From the NCBI GenBank assembly GCA_015832175.1, contig WJXW01000002.1, positions 2,480,001 through 2,544,000 on the forward strand: 64,000 bases of DNA. The letters are read 5' to 3'. The stretch comes from Paraphaeosphaeria minitans (Eukaryota; Ascomycota; Dothideomycetes; Pleosporales; Didymosphaeriaceae). Position 1 is the first letter of the stretch. The number at the start of each line of letters is the position of its first letter. Shown here piece by piece: positions 53,993-63,442 of the stretch. Under the pieces are notes generated by a model. It was not told where the DNA came from, made no database searches, and saw nothing but the letters and a program-made list of their open reading frames with translations. The translations under genes were made by a program, and so were the position numbers.

Positions 53993-55250
53993 ATCGAGAC
54001 TAAACGGTCCGCTTAGCTCTCCAATCTCAATTGAAGAACTGAAAAGTTGACGCGCTCTTGGTGTATGGACAGATACAGCAAGTGAGATTAAGAGGTATGA
54101 TGTAGGATTTTGGACCGTTCCAACGACGCATTAATGGCGGTTCTTATTGAGGATTTCTAATGTTGTGGTCCTTGATGGATAGTTTGAATGACTTGCGGCG
54201 GGCTGTTTTATAGTGCTCGATAGAAACGGCAAAAGACAGCTGTTGTGGTGTTGATTCTCCGCGTCAACAATGGCTCTTAATGTTATCTGCCGTGGCGAGC
54301 AATTTCAGAAATACACCAGAACTGTTCTTTTGGTATAATGTTCAAAATCCCCATGTTGATCGAGAAGCCACATGAACCTGTTGATGCAATCTTTTTCTTG
54401 AGTCTGAGGGAAAGCACTGCCAAACATACCTTTGCACTAAATTTCATTTGGGGATGGCGTTGAACACCCCGCAACATCTCGAGTGCTCTACTTGGGCAGT
54501 GTGCTTGTCACGGGCCAAGTTCGCACCCGCACTCGGATGTCGGGCACGATGGTCTTTTTGGCCACTTTTCGTCGAAATTTCATTGTGGACCGGTAATGGA
54601 TGCTAAAAAAACCGCTGTAATATATGGCGGAAAAAGACCGATGCGCAGACCTTGCCATAGTGGCCAGCTATTCGTGTCCAACCCTGAAGCTACAAGAATG
54701 TCGTCCGACTCTTTGACAGAGGTCCCTAGATTCTTCTGTGATTGAACTGGTATATCTTTCTGTTCGACCTGGTTGAAATCCAGGATAACGTGCAATTGAA
54801 CATTGCAACGTGTTCAGCGGCGAGTGCATCACATATCCTATGCGAAGGGTTCCCGGATGTTTTGCGGCGTGCAAGCGGCTCTGCCGTGACTCGCACAATC
54901 CAGAATATCTTTGGAACAAGCGAGCTGCGTGAATAAATAAAGAAGGGATGTAGAAGAGCGGAGCAATACAGGAACTTTGCTTCATACCCTGGATGGGCAC
55001 AGCGCGGGCTGCAAGTGGTCCGAACTCCGAAGCATATCCGAGCCCACCTCAGCAAGCTTGCCCCGCTCTTGATTCCGTTGATTGTAGACTGATTTGCGCC
55101 ACCGTGTCATTGTGATTCAACGAGCCATCGACCCCACTCAGCTTTGAATTGAACTGTACATCAGGCTGAACAAAATTTTGCTAGTATATTTTACTGTAAA
55201 CAGTTTCATGGTCATCAATCACATCGATTGGTGTTTCAGTTCAACCAAAA
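53993..55250. other. 1.26-kb intergenic region
   Basis: This lies between family member B and the tRNA gene. Only short unsupported ORFs occur here. Confidence 0.45.
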
Positions 55251-55339
55251 GGTTGTGTAGTGTAGTGGTGATCACTCCGGATTTTGAAGCTTCTGCGCAT
55301 CGCCTTCCGGCAACCCCGGTTCGAGCCCGGGCACGACCT
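55251..55339 (+). tRNA. tRNA-Gln (anticodon UUG) with a 17-nt intron
   Basis: A complete cloverleaf is visible. The acceptor arm GGTTGTG pairs with CACGACC (one G-U), discriminator T at 55339. The D arm contains the A-box-like TAGTGTAGTGG. The anticodon stem is CCGGA (55277-55281) with TCCGG (55306-55310). The anticodon loop is TTTTGA plus T, giving anticodon UUG at positions 34-36, which reads CAA (Gln). The intron 55288-55304 sits one base 3' of the anticodon, the usual place. The T arm is CCCGG, loop TTCGAGC, then CCGGG, and holds the B box GGTTCGAGCC. The mature length without intron is 72 nt. The overall sequence closely resembles yeast tRNA-Gln(UUG). Confidence 0.93.
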
Positions 55340-55342
55340 TCA

Positions 55343-55347
55343 TTTTT
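55343..55347 (+). terminator. RNA polymerase III terminator of tRNA-Gln
   Basis: A run of five T residues begins 4 nt after the tRNA discriminator base, as expected for Pol III termination. Confidence 0.75.
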
Positions 55348-55529
55348 CGTCTTTTCGTGACTTGGCAGTGAGTGAGTGCACAAGGTGTACGCAGTCCAAA
55401 TTTTTAGCATTTACGCAAATCAAGCTGGCCCCAACTACTTGGTAAAATATGGATGCCCTAGAAAACAACATTCTTACGGCTATATGAGAAACTTTATAAT
55501 AGATTCATATAAGCATTGCATACAACGTC

Positions 55530-56981
55530 TCAAAGTCTTGCGGCTTCTTGTGCTTGCTTGAGTGCCAGCCACATAGCCGAAGCAGCTAACAGTCCCATAA
55601 AGGCGACTGCGACCAGCACAGCTGCAAGGGGTGTCAGGGGCGGGCGGGCTTTTTTCGCCATGGCTGCTATCTCCGTCTCTAGAACCTCGGCCATCTTCTC
55701 TTTGGAGAAGAGCGTTTCGACTCGTTCCTTACCCCGCTTGCCCATGTTCCTGAGCTTCTGCTCGCCTTGACCATCCGCCAGTGCGGTACGCATGACTTCT
55801 GTCCAATCGTCTACCTTTGTGACATCACGTAGCCAGCCCGTCTCTCCATCCACGACCGTCTCAGTCGGACCTCCTTCATTAGCAGCGAGCACGGGAGTGC
55901 CTGCCAGCATGGCCTCGAGTGGGACTATGCCGAAGTGCTCGTGCAAGGGAGTGTACACCAGCAGCCGAGATGTCGCCAACAAGGTCGTCTTGAATGCGGT
56001 CGGTACGGAGTGCAGGAATAGTACTGCGATGTCGTCAGGCACGCGCTGGGCAGTGATGACGGTTTTGGCGGTTGCATGGCTGAGCTTGAGCAAGTCGGCC
56101 AGCTCACAGAGCTCCGTGTAGGTCGCTACGTTGTCGACCACGCGTGGATCGTAGCCGCCTGCAATGACTAGGCGGGCACTTTTGCGCTCCTCCGGAGACA
56201 AACGCGCGAATGCCCTTATTGCGAGGGCAACATCTTTCTTCTTCTCAAAGCGGTTGATGCTCAACAGCGCCTTCTTACTGACCCAGAGCGGGACTATCGC
56301 TTCGACACTGGTACGTCTCGTGTCGACGCAGGGATATACGACGGCAGGGTTTCGGCAGTCGAGGTCTGGGAAGGCAGCGGCGAAGATGCCGCGGGTGAAT
56401 TTGCTGTTGACGACGATGGTGTCGCTGCAGCCGGTGCTCCAACTCTCCAGCCAGTCGAACGGACGGCGGTACAGTGTCTTCAGAAGGCCACCCTTGTGGG
56501 CCAGCAGCTTGTCGGGGAAGTGGCAATAAAAGACGACGCGCACGGCGGGCTGTAGGAGGCGCAGGAGGGGGATGCCGGCGCTGAGCTGGTCGACGAAGAA
56601 GGCCGTGGGCTTGAGCAGCTGCAGCTCGTTGGAGAGCACGGCGACATGCAGGATCAGGTGCAGCTGGCGCAGGATGGCGCAGAGGACGGCGAAGCGGCCT
56701 AGGACGGTGGGCGGCACGAGCGAGTTACCGCGCACTCGGACATCGAGGGTCCCTTTGCACGCACATCAGGACCCGGCTGGCGCGCGGCATAAGCCTGGGG
56801 AGCAGCGCTTGGGGGAAGACTCACCATCGCGTGCTTCGTCGAAGCAGTGGGCGGGGTCGCAGTGCGACGTGTAGATGGTGACCTTGTGCCCGCGCTCCTG
56901 CAGCCCCACGGCCGCGTCCACGACGAGTCGCTCGGCGCCGCCGATGCCCAGGTCGGGGTGGAAGAAGACGATGTGCTGCAT
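55530..56981 (-). CDS. ALG2: ALG2 mannosyltransferase (lipid-linked oligosaccharide synthesis)
   Basis: Two exons (56825-56981, 55530-56752) joined across a 72-nt GTGAGT...AAAG intron give 459 residues from MQHIVFFHPDLGIGG; no ATG lies upstream in this frame nearby. The glycosyltransferase family 4 N-domain has the GGAERLVVD motif and HKVTIYTSHCDPAHCFDE, and the splice restores EARDG-TLDVRVRGNSLVP. The donor domain has NRFEKKKDVALAIRAF, ARLVIAGGYDPRV and the E-x7-E region HEHFGIVPLEAMLAGTPVLAANEGGPTETV. A hydrophobic C-terminal helix (AAVLVAVAFMGLLAASAMWLAL) anchors it to the ER membrane. ALG2 adds the second and third mannoses to dolichol-linked GlcNAc2Man1 on the cytosolic face. It is divergent from VPS15, with a miniature transposon-like element between them. 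Confidence 0.95.
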
Positions 56982-57090
56982 CGCCGAGCACTGCTGGCTG
57001 GCGGTCTGGTGGGCTTGTGGAGGGGGGCTGGCTGGCAATTTTGTCGAGCGACATCATCGGAAAGTCAGTCGCGACTCGCGACACGACACG

Positions 57091-57099
57091 CGTCCTAGC
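57091..57099. repeat. left target-site duplication CGTCCTAGC
   Basis: This is an exact copy of 57477-57485 and directly abuts the left inverted repeat of the miniature element. Confidence 0.8.
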
Positions 57100-57476
57100 G
57101 AGCATGTAGCTGAGCCGGCCACGCTAAAAGCTCAGTTGTTTCTACGCTAAGAGCTGAGCCGACCAAATATCTAAACAACAATAACTATATTTCTAGAACC
57201 TTAATTCTATGCTAACTCTAACCCTACTAACTGTAAGTGTATAAAATCTAGCCCTAGGTAGAAATAAATTTTTTATTACTCTTAAACTACTATTAAATTC
57301 CTTTCAAACTCCTTTTAAACTGTTTTTTTACTACGCTTTATCTCCTTCTTAATTCCTTCTTAACTACTTCTTTAAAAGAAGGGTTAATATAGGGTTAAAA
57401 AGAGGTTAAATTTATAATAAGCTTAACTTCTACGTGGTTAGCTTGCTTTTAGCGTGGTCGCCTCAGCTGCGTCCAC
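57100..57476. mobile_element. Mutator-like miniature inverted-repeat element (MITE)
   Basis: The ends, 57100-57131 and 57445-57476, are inverted repeats of 32 bp matching at 26 positions, including the exact core CCACGCTAAAAGC and AGCTGAG. Both ends are abutted by the same 9-bp direct repeat CGTCCTAGC (57091-57099 and 57477-57485). A 9-bp target duplication with terminal inverted repeats of this length is the mark of Mutator-like (MULE) elements. The interior is about 75% A+T by eye, has no ORF, and near the left end carries a second inverted copy of the terminal sequence (CGCTAAGAGCTGAGCCG). Most mismatches between the ends are C/T or G/A changes, as expected from decay or RIP. With no transposase it would be non-autonomous. 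It lies in the ALG2-VPS15 promoter, 119 bp from the ALG2 ATG and 287 bp from the VPS15 ATG. Confidence 0.82.
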
Positions 57477-57485
57477 CGTCCTAGC
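57477..57485. repeat. right target-site duplication CGTCCTAGC
   Basis: This is an exact copy of 57091-57099 and directly abuts the right inverted repeat of the miniature element. Confidence 0.8.
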
Positions 57486-57603
57486 CCCTTCTAAGCATAG
57501 ACTAGCTGCCGGTAGCCCTTGGCTAGCCGAAGGTGGCTGCAGCGCATCACCTCCGGCATGACCTCTCCAGGACAAATATAACACCACAACATCACAACAT
57601 CAT

Positions 57604-57645
57604 CGTTGCTCGTTACTCGTTGCTCGCTGCTCGCTGCTCGCTGCA
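57604..57645. repeat. 7-bp tandem repeat (CGTTGCT/CGCTGCT) in VPS15 leader
   Basis: Six imperfect copies of a 7-bp unit (CGTTGCT, CGTTACT, CGTTGCT, then CGCTGCT units) lie about 120-160 bp upstream of the VPS15 start codon. Confidence 0.8.
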
Positions 57646-57763
57646 GCCACGCCCTTGCCTACATCTCCGTGACGCTCAACCTTACTTACATGGCAACACA
57701 CCGCCCAGCACGCGTCTGACATGCGCGCTGGAAACCTCGACGACCCTGCCCCCCACGACCACC

Positions 57764-60700
57764 ATGGGTCAAGGCTTCTCCCTCACCACGCTCTCGGCCG
57801 GCTCGGCCAACATCGATGTGCCAGAACTTGCCGACCTCCGCTATGAAAAGTCTCTCGGCGCGGCCCGCTTCATGAAGTCAGTCCGAGCCCGGCACAGGGA
57901 TGGCTTGGTCGTCGCCCGCGTCGTCATGAAGCCGTATGCCCAGTTCAATCTCGACCGCTATGTCAGACGTCTTGTGGAAGAGCGAAACGTGCTCGCCGAA
58001 GTCCCCAACGCTCTAGGCTACCACCGAATCCTCGAGACAGCCGTTGGGGGCTACCTTGTCCGTCAGTACATCCATAGCTCCCTGTACGACCGCTTGAGCA
58101 CCCGTCCGTTTCTGGAAGAAATCGAGAAGAAGTGGCTGTCGTTCCAGCTACTGTGTGCTGTTCGCGACTGCCACGCGCGGGCCATCTACCATGGCGACAT
58201 CAAGACCGAAAACATCCTCGTGACCTCGTGGAACTGGCTGTACCTCACAGACTTCTCGGCTTCTTACAAGCCGCCGTACCTGCCCGAAGATAACCCTGCC
58301 GACTTCTCCTTCTATTTTGATATGTCGGGACGCCGTACGTGCTACCTTGCCCCTGAACGATTCCTCGGCCCAGGAGCTCAGCCAGAAGGCGAGGGTACCG
58401 TCACGTGGGCCATGGACATCTTCTCTGTTGGTTGTGTGATTGCGGAGCTGTTCTTGGAGTCTCCCATCTTTAACCTTAGCCAACTCTACAAGTATCGCAC
58501 AGGCGAATACGACCCCGTGCATGTACACTTGAGCAAGATCAAGGACAAACATGTACGCGAGCTCATCACGCACATGATACAGATGGATCCCAACTCACGG
58601 ATGTCTGCCGAAGACTACTTGGAACACTGGCAAGGCAAAGTCTTCCCACACTACTTTTATGGCTTCCTCCAGCAGTACATGCATTCCATCACAGATCCTT
58701 CTTTGGGTCGCAAACCCGTCACAACCGCCAACGAGCACCTTGGCGAGCCTGATGATCGGATAGAGCAGATCTACAACGACTTTGATAAAATCTCGCATCT
58801 TCTTTCTAGCAACCAAGGCAACGCCCCCGAGAAGCCCCAACAACCGCCACCCAAGCCTAATGCAAGACTGTTCCCTCTTTGCATCGATATACCAAACTAT
58901 CAACATCAGGCATCTCCTACACCCAGCCTTGCTGTCGACGATGGAAACCTCATTTTCCTCACTATCGTTGTATCATCCCTGCGAGGGACTGCCAGAACAT
59001 CCGCTCGATTGCGGGGCCTTGAACTGCTCTTAGCTTTCGCAGAGAGGCTTACAGATGAGGCCAAACTAGACCGCGTCGTGCCCTATGTAGCACTGCTACT
59101 GACGGACAAGTTCGTGCAAGTAAAGATAGCGGCGCTACGCACGATGACCCAGATCCTAGACATGGTACGTGTCGTATCGCCGGTCAATGCGTACGTTTTT
59201 CCCGAGTACGTTCTGCCCCGCCTGGAGCGCTATCTGCCAGATTCCTCCACGAAAATAGATCCCCTGGTTCGGATGCACTACGCTTGGTGTATTGGGACCC
59301 TGGCGACCACGGCGGGGCGCTACCTCGACATTATCCAAGCGCTGCGTGCTGAGGGCACTCTTCCGGCAGCAGTCCCAGAAGCTGAAGAGGAACTCACATC
59401 TTCCGTCCACCGTAATCAATTCGATTTGGACCGCCAAAACCTACTGGATGCATTCGAAAAGCACACAAAGTCCCTCCTCATAGATTCTAGCTCATCTGTG
59501 CGCCGAGCCATGTTGCGATCTGTAGGCGAGCTATGTGTCTTTTTTGGAAGTCCTAGGGCCAACGATGTTGTGTTGAGCCATTTGAACACCTACCTAAACG
59601 ATCCTGATTGGATGCTCAAGTGCGGATTCTTCGAAGCCATCGTGGGCGTTGCCGTCTTCGTTGGCAGTGCTAGTTTAGAAGGTTACATCCTCCCACTGAT
59701 GGTACAGGCCCTGACCGACCCGGAAGAATTCGTCGTAGAGAAAGTCATTAGAGCTCTCTCGGCGATAGCTGGACAAGGCTTGTTTCAGCGCTCCAAGGCC
59801 TGGGAATTAATTGATATTGTAGCTCGCTTAACCATGCATCCAAACATCTGGATCCGAGAAGCAGCTGCGCAGTTCATCGCAGCTGTGGCCAAATGCCTTT
59901 CAGTCGCCGACAAGCACAGCATCCTGGTCAACCTGATCAGACCATATCTTAAGATCATACCCTCAGATTTCACGGAACTGCGCTTGCTCGACTCGCTCAA
60001 GAGGTCTTTGCCAAGGCTCATCATGGACATGGCATCAAATTGGGTAACACAAGCGCAGAAAGGCGTGTTTTGGGCAACTGCGAAACAGCAACAGACGTTT
60101 TCTTTCGGTTCGTCAGAAGATACTCTGCCAACAATATCTGGAAGAGAGCTTGATCCGAAAGTCTTGCAGCGAATGCAGAAATCAGACGAAGACGAGCAGT
60201 GGATACGAAAGTTGAGAAACGCGGGTCTGACTCTCGATGATGACTTCAAGCTGGTCGCACTCCGTGAATTTATATGGAGGGTAACGCGCCGACGACGTTC
60301 AGACGACTTGACGACACACTCTGCAAAGTTTAACAGCATGGTGTCACTGAAAGACTTGAACATCCGGCCACGCACAGTACTATTTGAAAACGCTCAGCAA
60401 GCAGTGGAAGAAGTGCGCCGTGTATCTGCGCAAGTTGATGGGTATCAACCGAAAACTATCAGAGATGCTTTATTGGACGCTTCTACTACCGAGACCGAGG
60501 CGCAAGCTGCTCGTAAAATTGCAGGGGGTAGTAGCCAGGTTGATGGATCAGTGCGAGGACAACGACCACGTCGAATCTCTATACCGGCACGACCAAAGCT
60601 AGCTTCGTCTCCGAGTGACGTTCAATCAGAAATATATTCGCCGGCCTCTGATATTACATACCCTAGAAGGACTTCGTTACAAGTGCCTGGACGCGGCTCG

Positions 60701-62473
60701 CCTCACATTTTATCACCAGTAGGATCTTTTGGGGCTGGGGATCATATCCATCCGCTACGACACAAGGGCAGTGCTCTCGCGCTTCTCAACAAAGGAGACA
60801 AAGCTCAAGCCCAGATCGGCACTACGTCCACCAACGCATCTGGGAAAGTTGACGGCGCCACTGTCCGAGAGGTCTCGCGTACTCTTCACCGACCTTCGTC
60901 TTTGACAGGCGATCATAGGCTCGGAAGCCCTTCACGAAGTCGTCTCCGTGATGCACATAACTACACCGGCAACGATCCGGCGGTGCTAAAGTTGCTTGAC
61001 TCTATGCTTCTCGAGCGATTCCCTATGGGAGCGATGGAGTTTGGACCCAAGGTTGAGATATCGAATGAGCCCTCCTTCATTCGGTACAAAGACGGCCACT
61101 TGTCACAAAATGGGCTCCCCTGGCGACCGCAGGGCAGGTTACTGGGAGTCTTGGGTGAGCACACTGCCACTGTGCGACGCATATTGGTGGCTTCTGACCA
61201 AACTTTTTTCATTACTGGGTCTGACGACGGCACTGTCAAAATTTGGGATCCATCTCGCTTCGAGCGGCATCTCTCGTTGAGCGCACGACAGACATACAGT
61301 CTTGGTGAAGGGGTCAATGTGACCAGTCTATGCTTCGTTGAGCAGACCTATTGTTTCGTTGCCACGGGAAGCGACGGCAGTGTGCATGTTGTGAAGGTAA
61401 AATTCCATGAAGACAAAGAAGAAGACAATAAAGGTGAGGTTTTCGTGACAAGAAAGTTCTCGCGACTCAGGATGTTGCGTGAGTATCAGCTACCCGAAGG
61501 CGACTATGTGACCTGGACGGATCATTACAACGATGAAACCAAATCAGTCCTCCTAATGGCAACCATAACTTCAAAGGTTGTTGCGCTAGACCTCAAGACC
61601 ATGACAGAGTTGTACACCCTGAAGGGTCACGTCCAACACGGCTACCCCACCTGTTTTTGCGTCGATAAAAAGGCACACTGGCTTCTAGTTGGTACTTCGC
61701 ACGGTGTACTAGAATTGTGGGATCTTCGCTTCAAACTTCAGCTCAAGTCGTGGGTCTTCCAAGCGGCAACTGCTATACATCGCCTCTACTTGCGTCACAC
61801 CGGAAAGTCGCGAGTGTATATTACCGGCGGTACGGGACAGGGTGAGGTCACCGTGTGGGACATTGAAAAGACCATCTGTAAAGAGGTATACCGAACCGGC
61901 ACAGCAAAGGACACCGGATCAAAGGCCACTACTCTGATAGATCTCGATTTCGAAACAACAGGTGGCATGCTCGGTCGGTTCTCCACCTTGGAACCGACAA
62001 GCAGTACCACCCCGGATAAGGGCATGGGAGCCATTGTCGTAGCCAGTCAAGCCACCACCCAAAAACCTGGCAGCCGAGCTCACACATTTCTCTTAACAGC
62101 AGGCCCGGATTGGAAAGTCCGCTATTGGGATACTGCTCGTCAAGACGCATCCGTAGTTGTCAGCGGTATGGAACCGGATGAGGCCAGGCCGCAGTATACT
62201 ACTAGTCAGCCACCCTCGTCTCCAGAGACGCTGGTCGTGAGTGAACGACTGTCTCAACCTCAGAGTCAAAGCCAAATCTCGGCGAGTCGGGATAATCGGA
62301 GAGGGAACAAGAAGACATCCGTGAAGAGCAGTCGCTCTGGGTTGATTACTGTGCAGCAGCAACACTTTCTGAGAGGGCATATGGATACAGTCACGGACGT
62401 TGCGCTCGTAGAGCAGCCGTACGGGATGGTGATTAGTGCAGACCGGTCGGGCAGGATCTATGGATTCGCATAG
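57764..62473 (+). CDS. VPS15: Vps15 (PIK3R4) scaffold kinase of the Vps34 PI3-kinase complex
   Basis: An intronless gene of 1569 residues. The start at 57764 (ACCATGGG context) gives MGQGFSLTTLS, an N-myristoylation signal like that of yeast Vps15; the frame is open further upstream but would hide this Gly. Domains in order: an atypical protein kinase (residues 25-320) with HGDIKTENILVTSWNWLYLTDFS near 143, DFS replacing DFG as usual in this family; HEAT repeats (about 410-760, e.g. YVALLLTDKFVQVKIAALRTM); a Ser-rich linker; and a C-terminal WD40 propeller from about 1130 (TVRRILVASDQTFFITGSDDGTVKIWD, ending HMDTVTDVALVEQPYGMVISADRSGRIYGFA). Vps15 anchors and activates Vps34 to make PI3P on endosomes and autophagosomes. 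No defects are seen. Confidence 0.97.
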   Translation: MGQGFSLTTLSAGSANIDVPELADLRYEKSLGAARFMKSVRARHRDGLVVARVVMKPYAQFNLDRYVRRLVEERNVLAEVPNALGYHRILETAVGGYLVRQYIHSSLYDRLSTRPFLEEIEKKWLSFQLLCAVRDCHARAIYHGDIKTENILVTSWNWLYLTDFSASYKPPYLPEDNPADFSFYFDMSGRRTCYLAPERFLGPGAQPEGEGTVTWAMDIFSVGCVIAELFLESPIFNLSQLYKYRTGEYDPVHVHLSKIKDKHVRELITHMIQMDPNSRMSAEDYLEHWQGKVFPHYFYGFLQQYMHSITDPSLGRKPVTTANEHLGEPDDRIEQIYNDFDKISHLLSSNQGNAPEKPQQPPPKPNARLFPLCIDIPNYQHQASPTPSLAVDDGNLIFLTIVVSSLRGTARTSARLRGLELLLAFAERLTDEAKLDRVVPYVALLLTDKFVQVKIAALRTMTQILDMVRVVSPVNAYVFPEYVLPRLERYLPDSSTKIDPLVRMHYAWCIGTLATTAGRYLDIIQALRAEGTLPAAVPEAEEELTSSVHRNQFDLDRQNLLDAFEKHTKSLLIDSSSSVRRAMLRSVGELCVFFGSPRANDVVLSHLNTYLNDPDWMLKCGFFEAIVGVAVFVGSASLEGYILPLMVQALTDPEEFVVEKVIRALSAIAGQGLFQRSKAWELIDIVARLTMHPNIWIREAAAQFIAAVAKCLSVADKHSILVNLIRPYLKIIPSDFTELRLLDSLKRSLPRLIMDMASNWVTQAQKGVFWATAKQQQTFSFGSSEDTLPTISGRELDPKVLQRMQKSDEDEQWIRKLRNAGLTLDDDFKLVALREFIWRVTRRRRSDDLTTHSAKFNSMVSLKDLNIRPRTVLFENAQQAVEEVRRVSAQVDGYQPKTIRDALLDASTTETEAQAARKIAGGSSQVDGSVRGQRPRRISIPARPKLASSPSDVQSEIYSPASDITYPRRTSLQVPGRGSPHILSPVGSFGAGDHIHPLRHKGSALALLNKGDKAQAQIGTTSTNASGKVDGATVREVSRTLHRPSSLTGDHRLGSPSRSRLRDAHNYTGNDPAVLKLLDSMLLERFPMGAMEFGPKVEISNEPSFIRYKDGHLSQNGLPWRPQGRLLGVLGEHTATVRRILVASDQTFFITGSDDGTVKIWDPSRFERHLSLSARQTYSLGEGVNVTSLCFVEQTYCFVATGSDGSVHVVKVKFHEDKEEDNKGEVFVTRKFSRLRMLREYQLPEGDYVTWTDHYNDETKSVLLMATITSKVVALDLKTMTELYTLKGHVQHGYPTCFCVDKKAHWLLVGTSHGVLELWDLRFKLQLKSWVFQAATAIHRLYLRHTGKSRVYITGGTGQGEVTVWDIEKTICKEVYRTGTAKDTGSKATTLIDLDFETTGGMLGRFSTLEPTSSTTPDKGMGAIVVASQATTQKPGSRAHTFLLTAGPDWKVRYWDTARQDASVVVSGMEPDEARPQYTTSQPPSSPETLVVSERLSQPQSQSQISASRDNRRGNKKTSVKSSRSGLITVQQQHFLRGHMDTVTDVALVEQPYGMVISADRSGRIYGFA

Positions 62474-62983
62474 TAGGGACTTGCAAGACAAGAAAGTCTT
62501 TATAAGCAAGTACTGTGTAAGTAGAGAATATGATGTTCATACTTCAGCCTTATTTTGACAAAAAGGCTGAGGCTTCAGACACGGCTATTCGATGCTATGT
62601 CTAGTGCTGGGTATTACGCATATGCATGACCGGTCGCGCTGCGCTCGTGTCATCTTCAAGCCTACAAGCCTATCATTTCATCCAGCTTTGTGAGTGCGGA
62701 GACCTTACGCCTTCAATACTAGACCCCTTGTATTGCTCTGCAGTCAATAATCAGCTTCTCAACCTCGTCTGCTGCCTGGAGCCTTTGTTCGCACGCTCTC
62801 CACTTCGTTCGAATTTTTCCATTGCGCGAAGGTTCTAACGCGATTCTCGCCTTTTGCCTCGGACGGATTCGTTAGCCTATACATCACCTAGCAGTATGCC
62901 TTCCTTCTCCACAGTATGTGGCGTGCCGTTCAACGGCCGTAGTAATCAATGCGCCCACCACAAACCTTACCTCCAGATTTACT
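62474..62983. other. intergenic region downstream of VPS15
   Basis: This holds the VPS15 3' flank and possible promoter of the next small gene. Another ATG at 62896 opens a short frame, but its phase does not join the downstream exon. Confidence 0.45.
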
Positions 62984-63442
62984 ATGGCGCGTCTGATTCT
63001 AACGGTATAAATTATCGCATTGGCACTCTAATACCACTCGCATCGTCGGCGTAAGCCTCTGCAGATCGGCTTCCGCGGTAGCCACCATGCGCTCGTACCG
63101 TATCGTCCTTACTCAACTTCTAATTCGCTTGCTCTCACTGGCTTCGATCCCGAATCGAGCCACGATTACGAGGGATTCGGTCATAGATACGGCGGTGATC
63201 CGATGTTATCAAGTCTCAAGCCCCTGGAATATGCTTTCGAAAAGCTCAATTTTACGCATGGTGTGACGAAACTCACATACACAATAGATATGCACGGCAC
63301 AAGGAACATTACAGCCACAGCAAACCCTGTGCGCGAACAGTGTGCCAACTGTGGAGCCTTTTTTGTAGATTATCATGGATTGAAAGGCCACTTTGCGGAT
63401 TATCCGGCAGTGCGACGTGCATGGCACGTGCTTGCGATGTGA
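62984..63442 (+). CDS. hypothetical 132-residue protein with a degenerate C2H2 zinc finger
   Basis: Two exons (62984-63004, 63065-63442), joined across a 60-nt GTATAA...CTGCAG intron, keep one frame and give MARLILT-IGFRGSHHALVPYRPYS. I do not recognise the protein. A region rich in Tyr, Gly and Ser (GFDPESSHDYEGFGHRYGG) precedes a segment CANCGAFFVDYHGLKGH. This is a textbook C2H2 finger up to its first His: C-x2-C-x3-F-x5-L-x2-H. The second His is replaced at the normal spacing (HFADY); the next His is nine residues further. The frame ends 25 residues after the finger at a stop embedded in a GTGAGT donor-like sequence, so another 3' exon is possible. The gene model is tentative. Confidence 0.45.
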
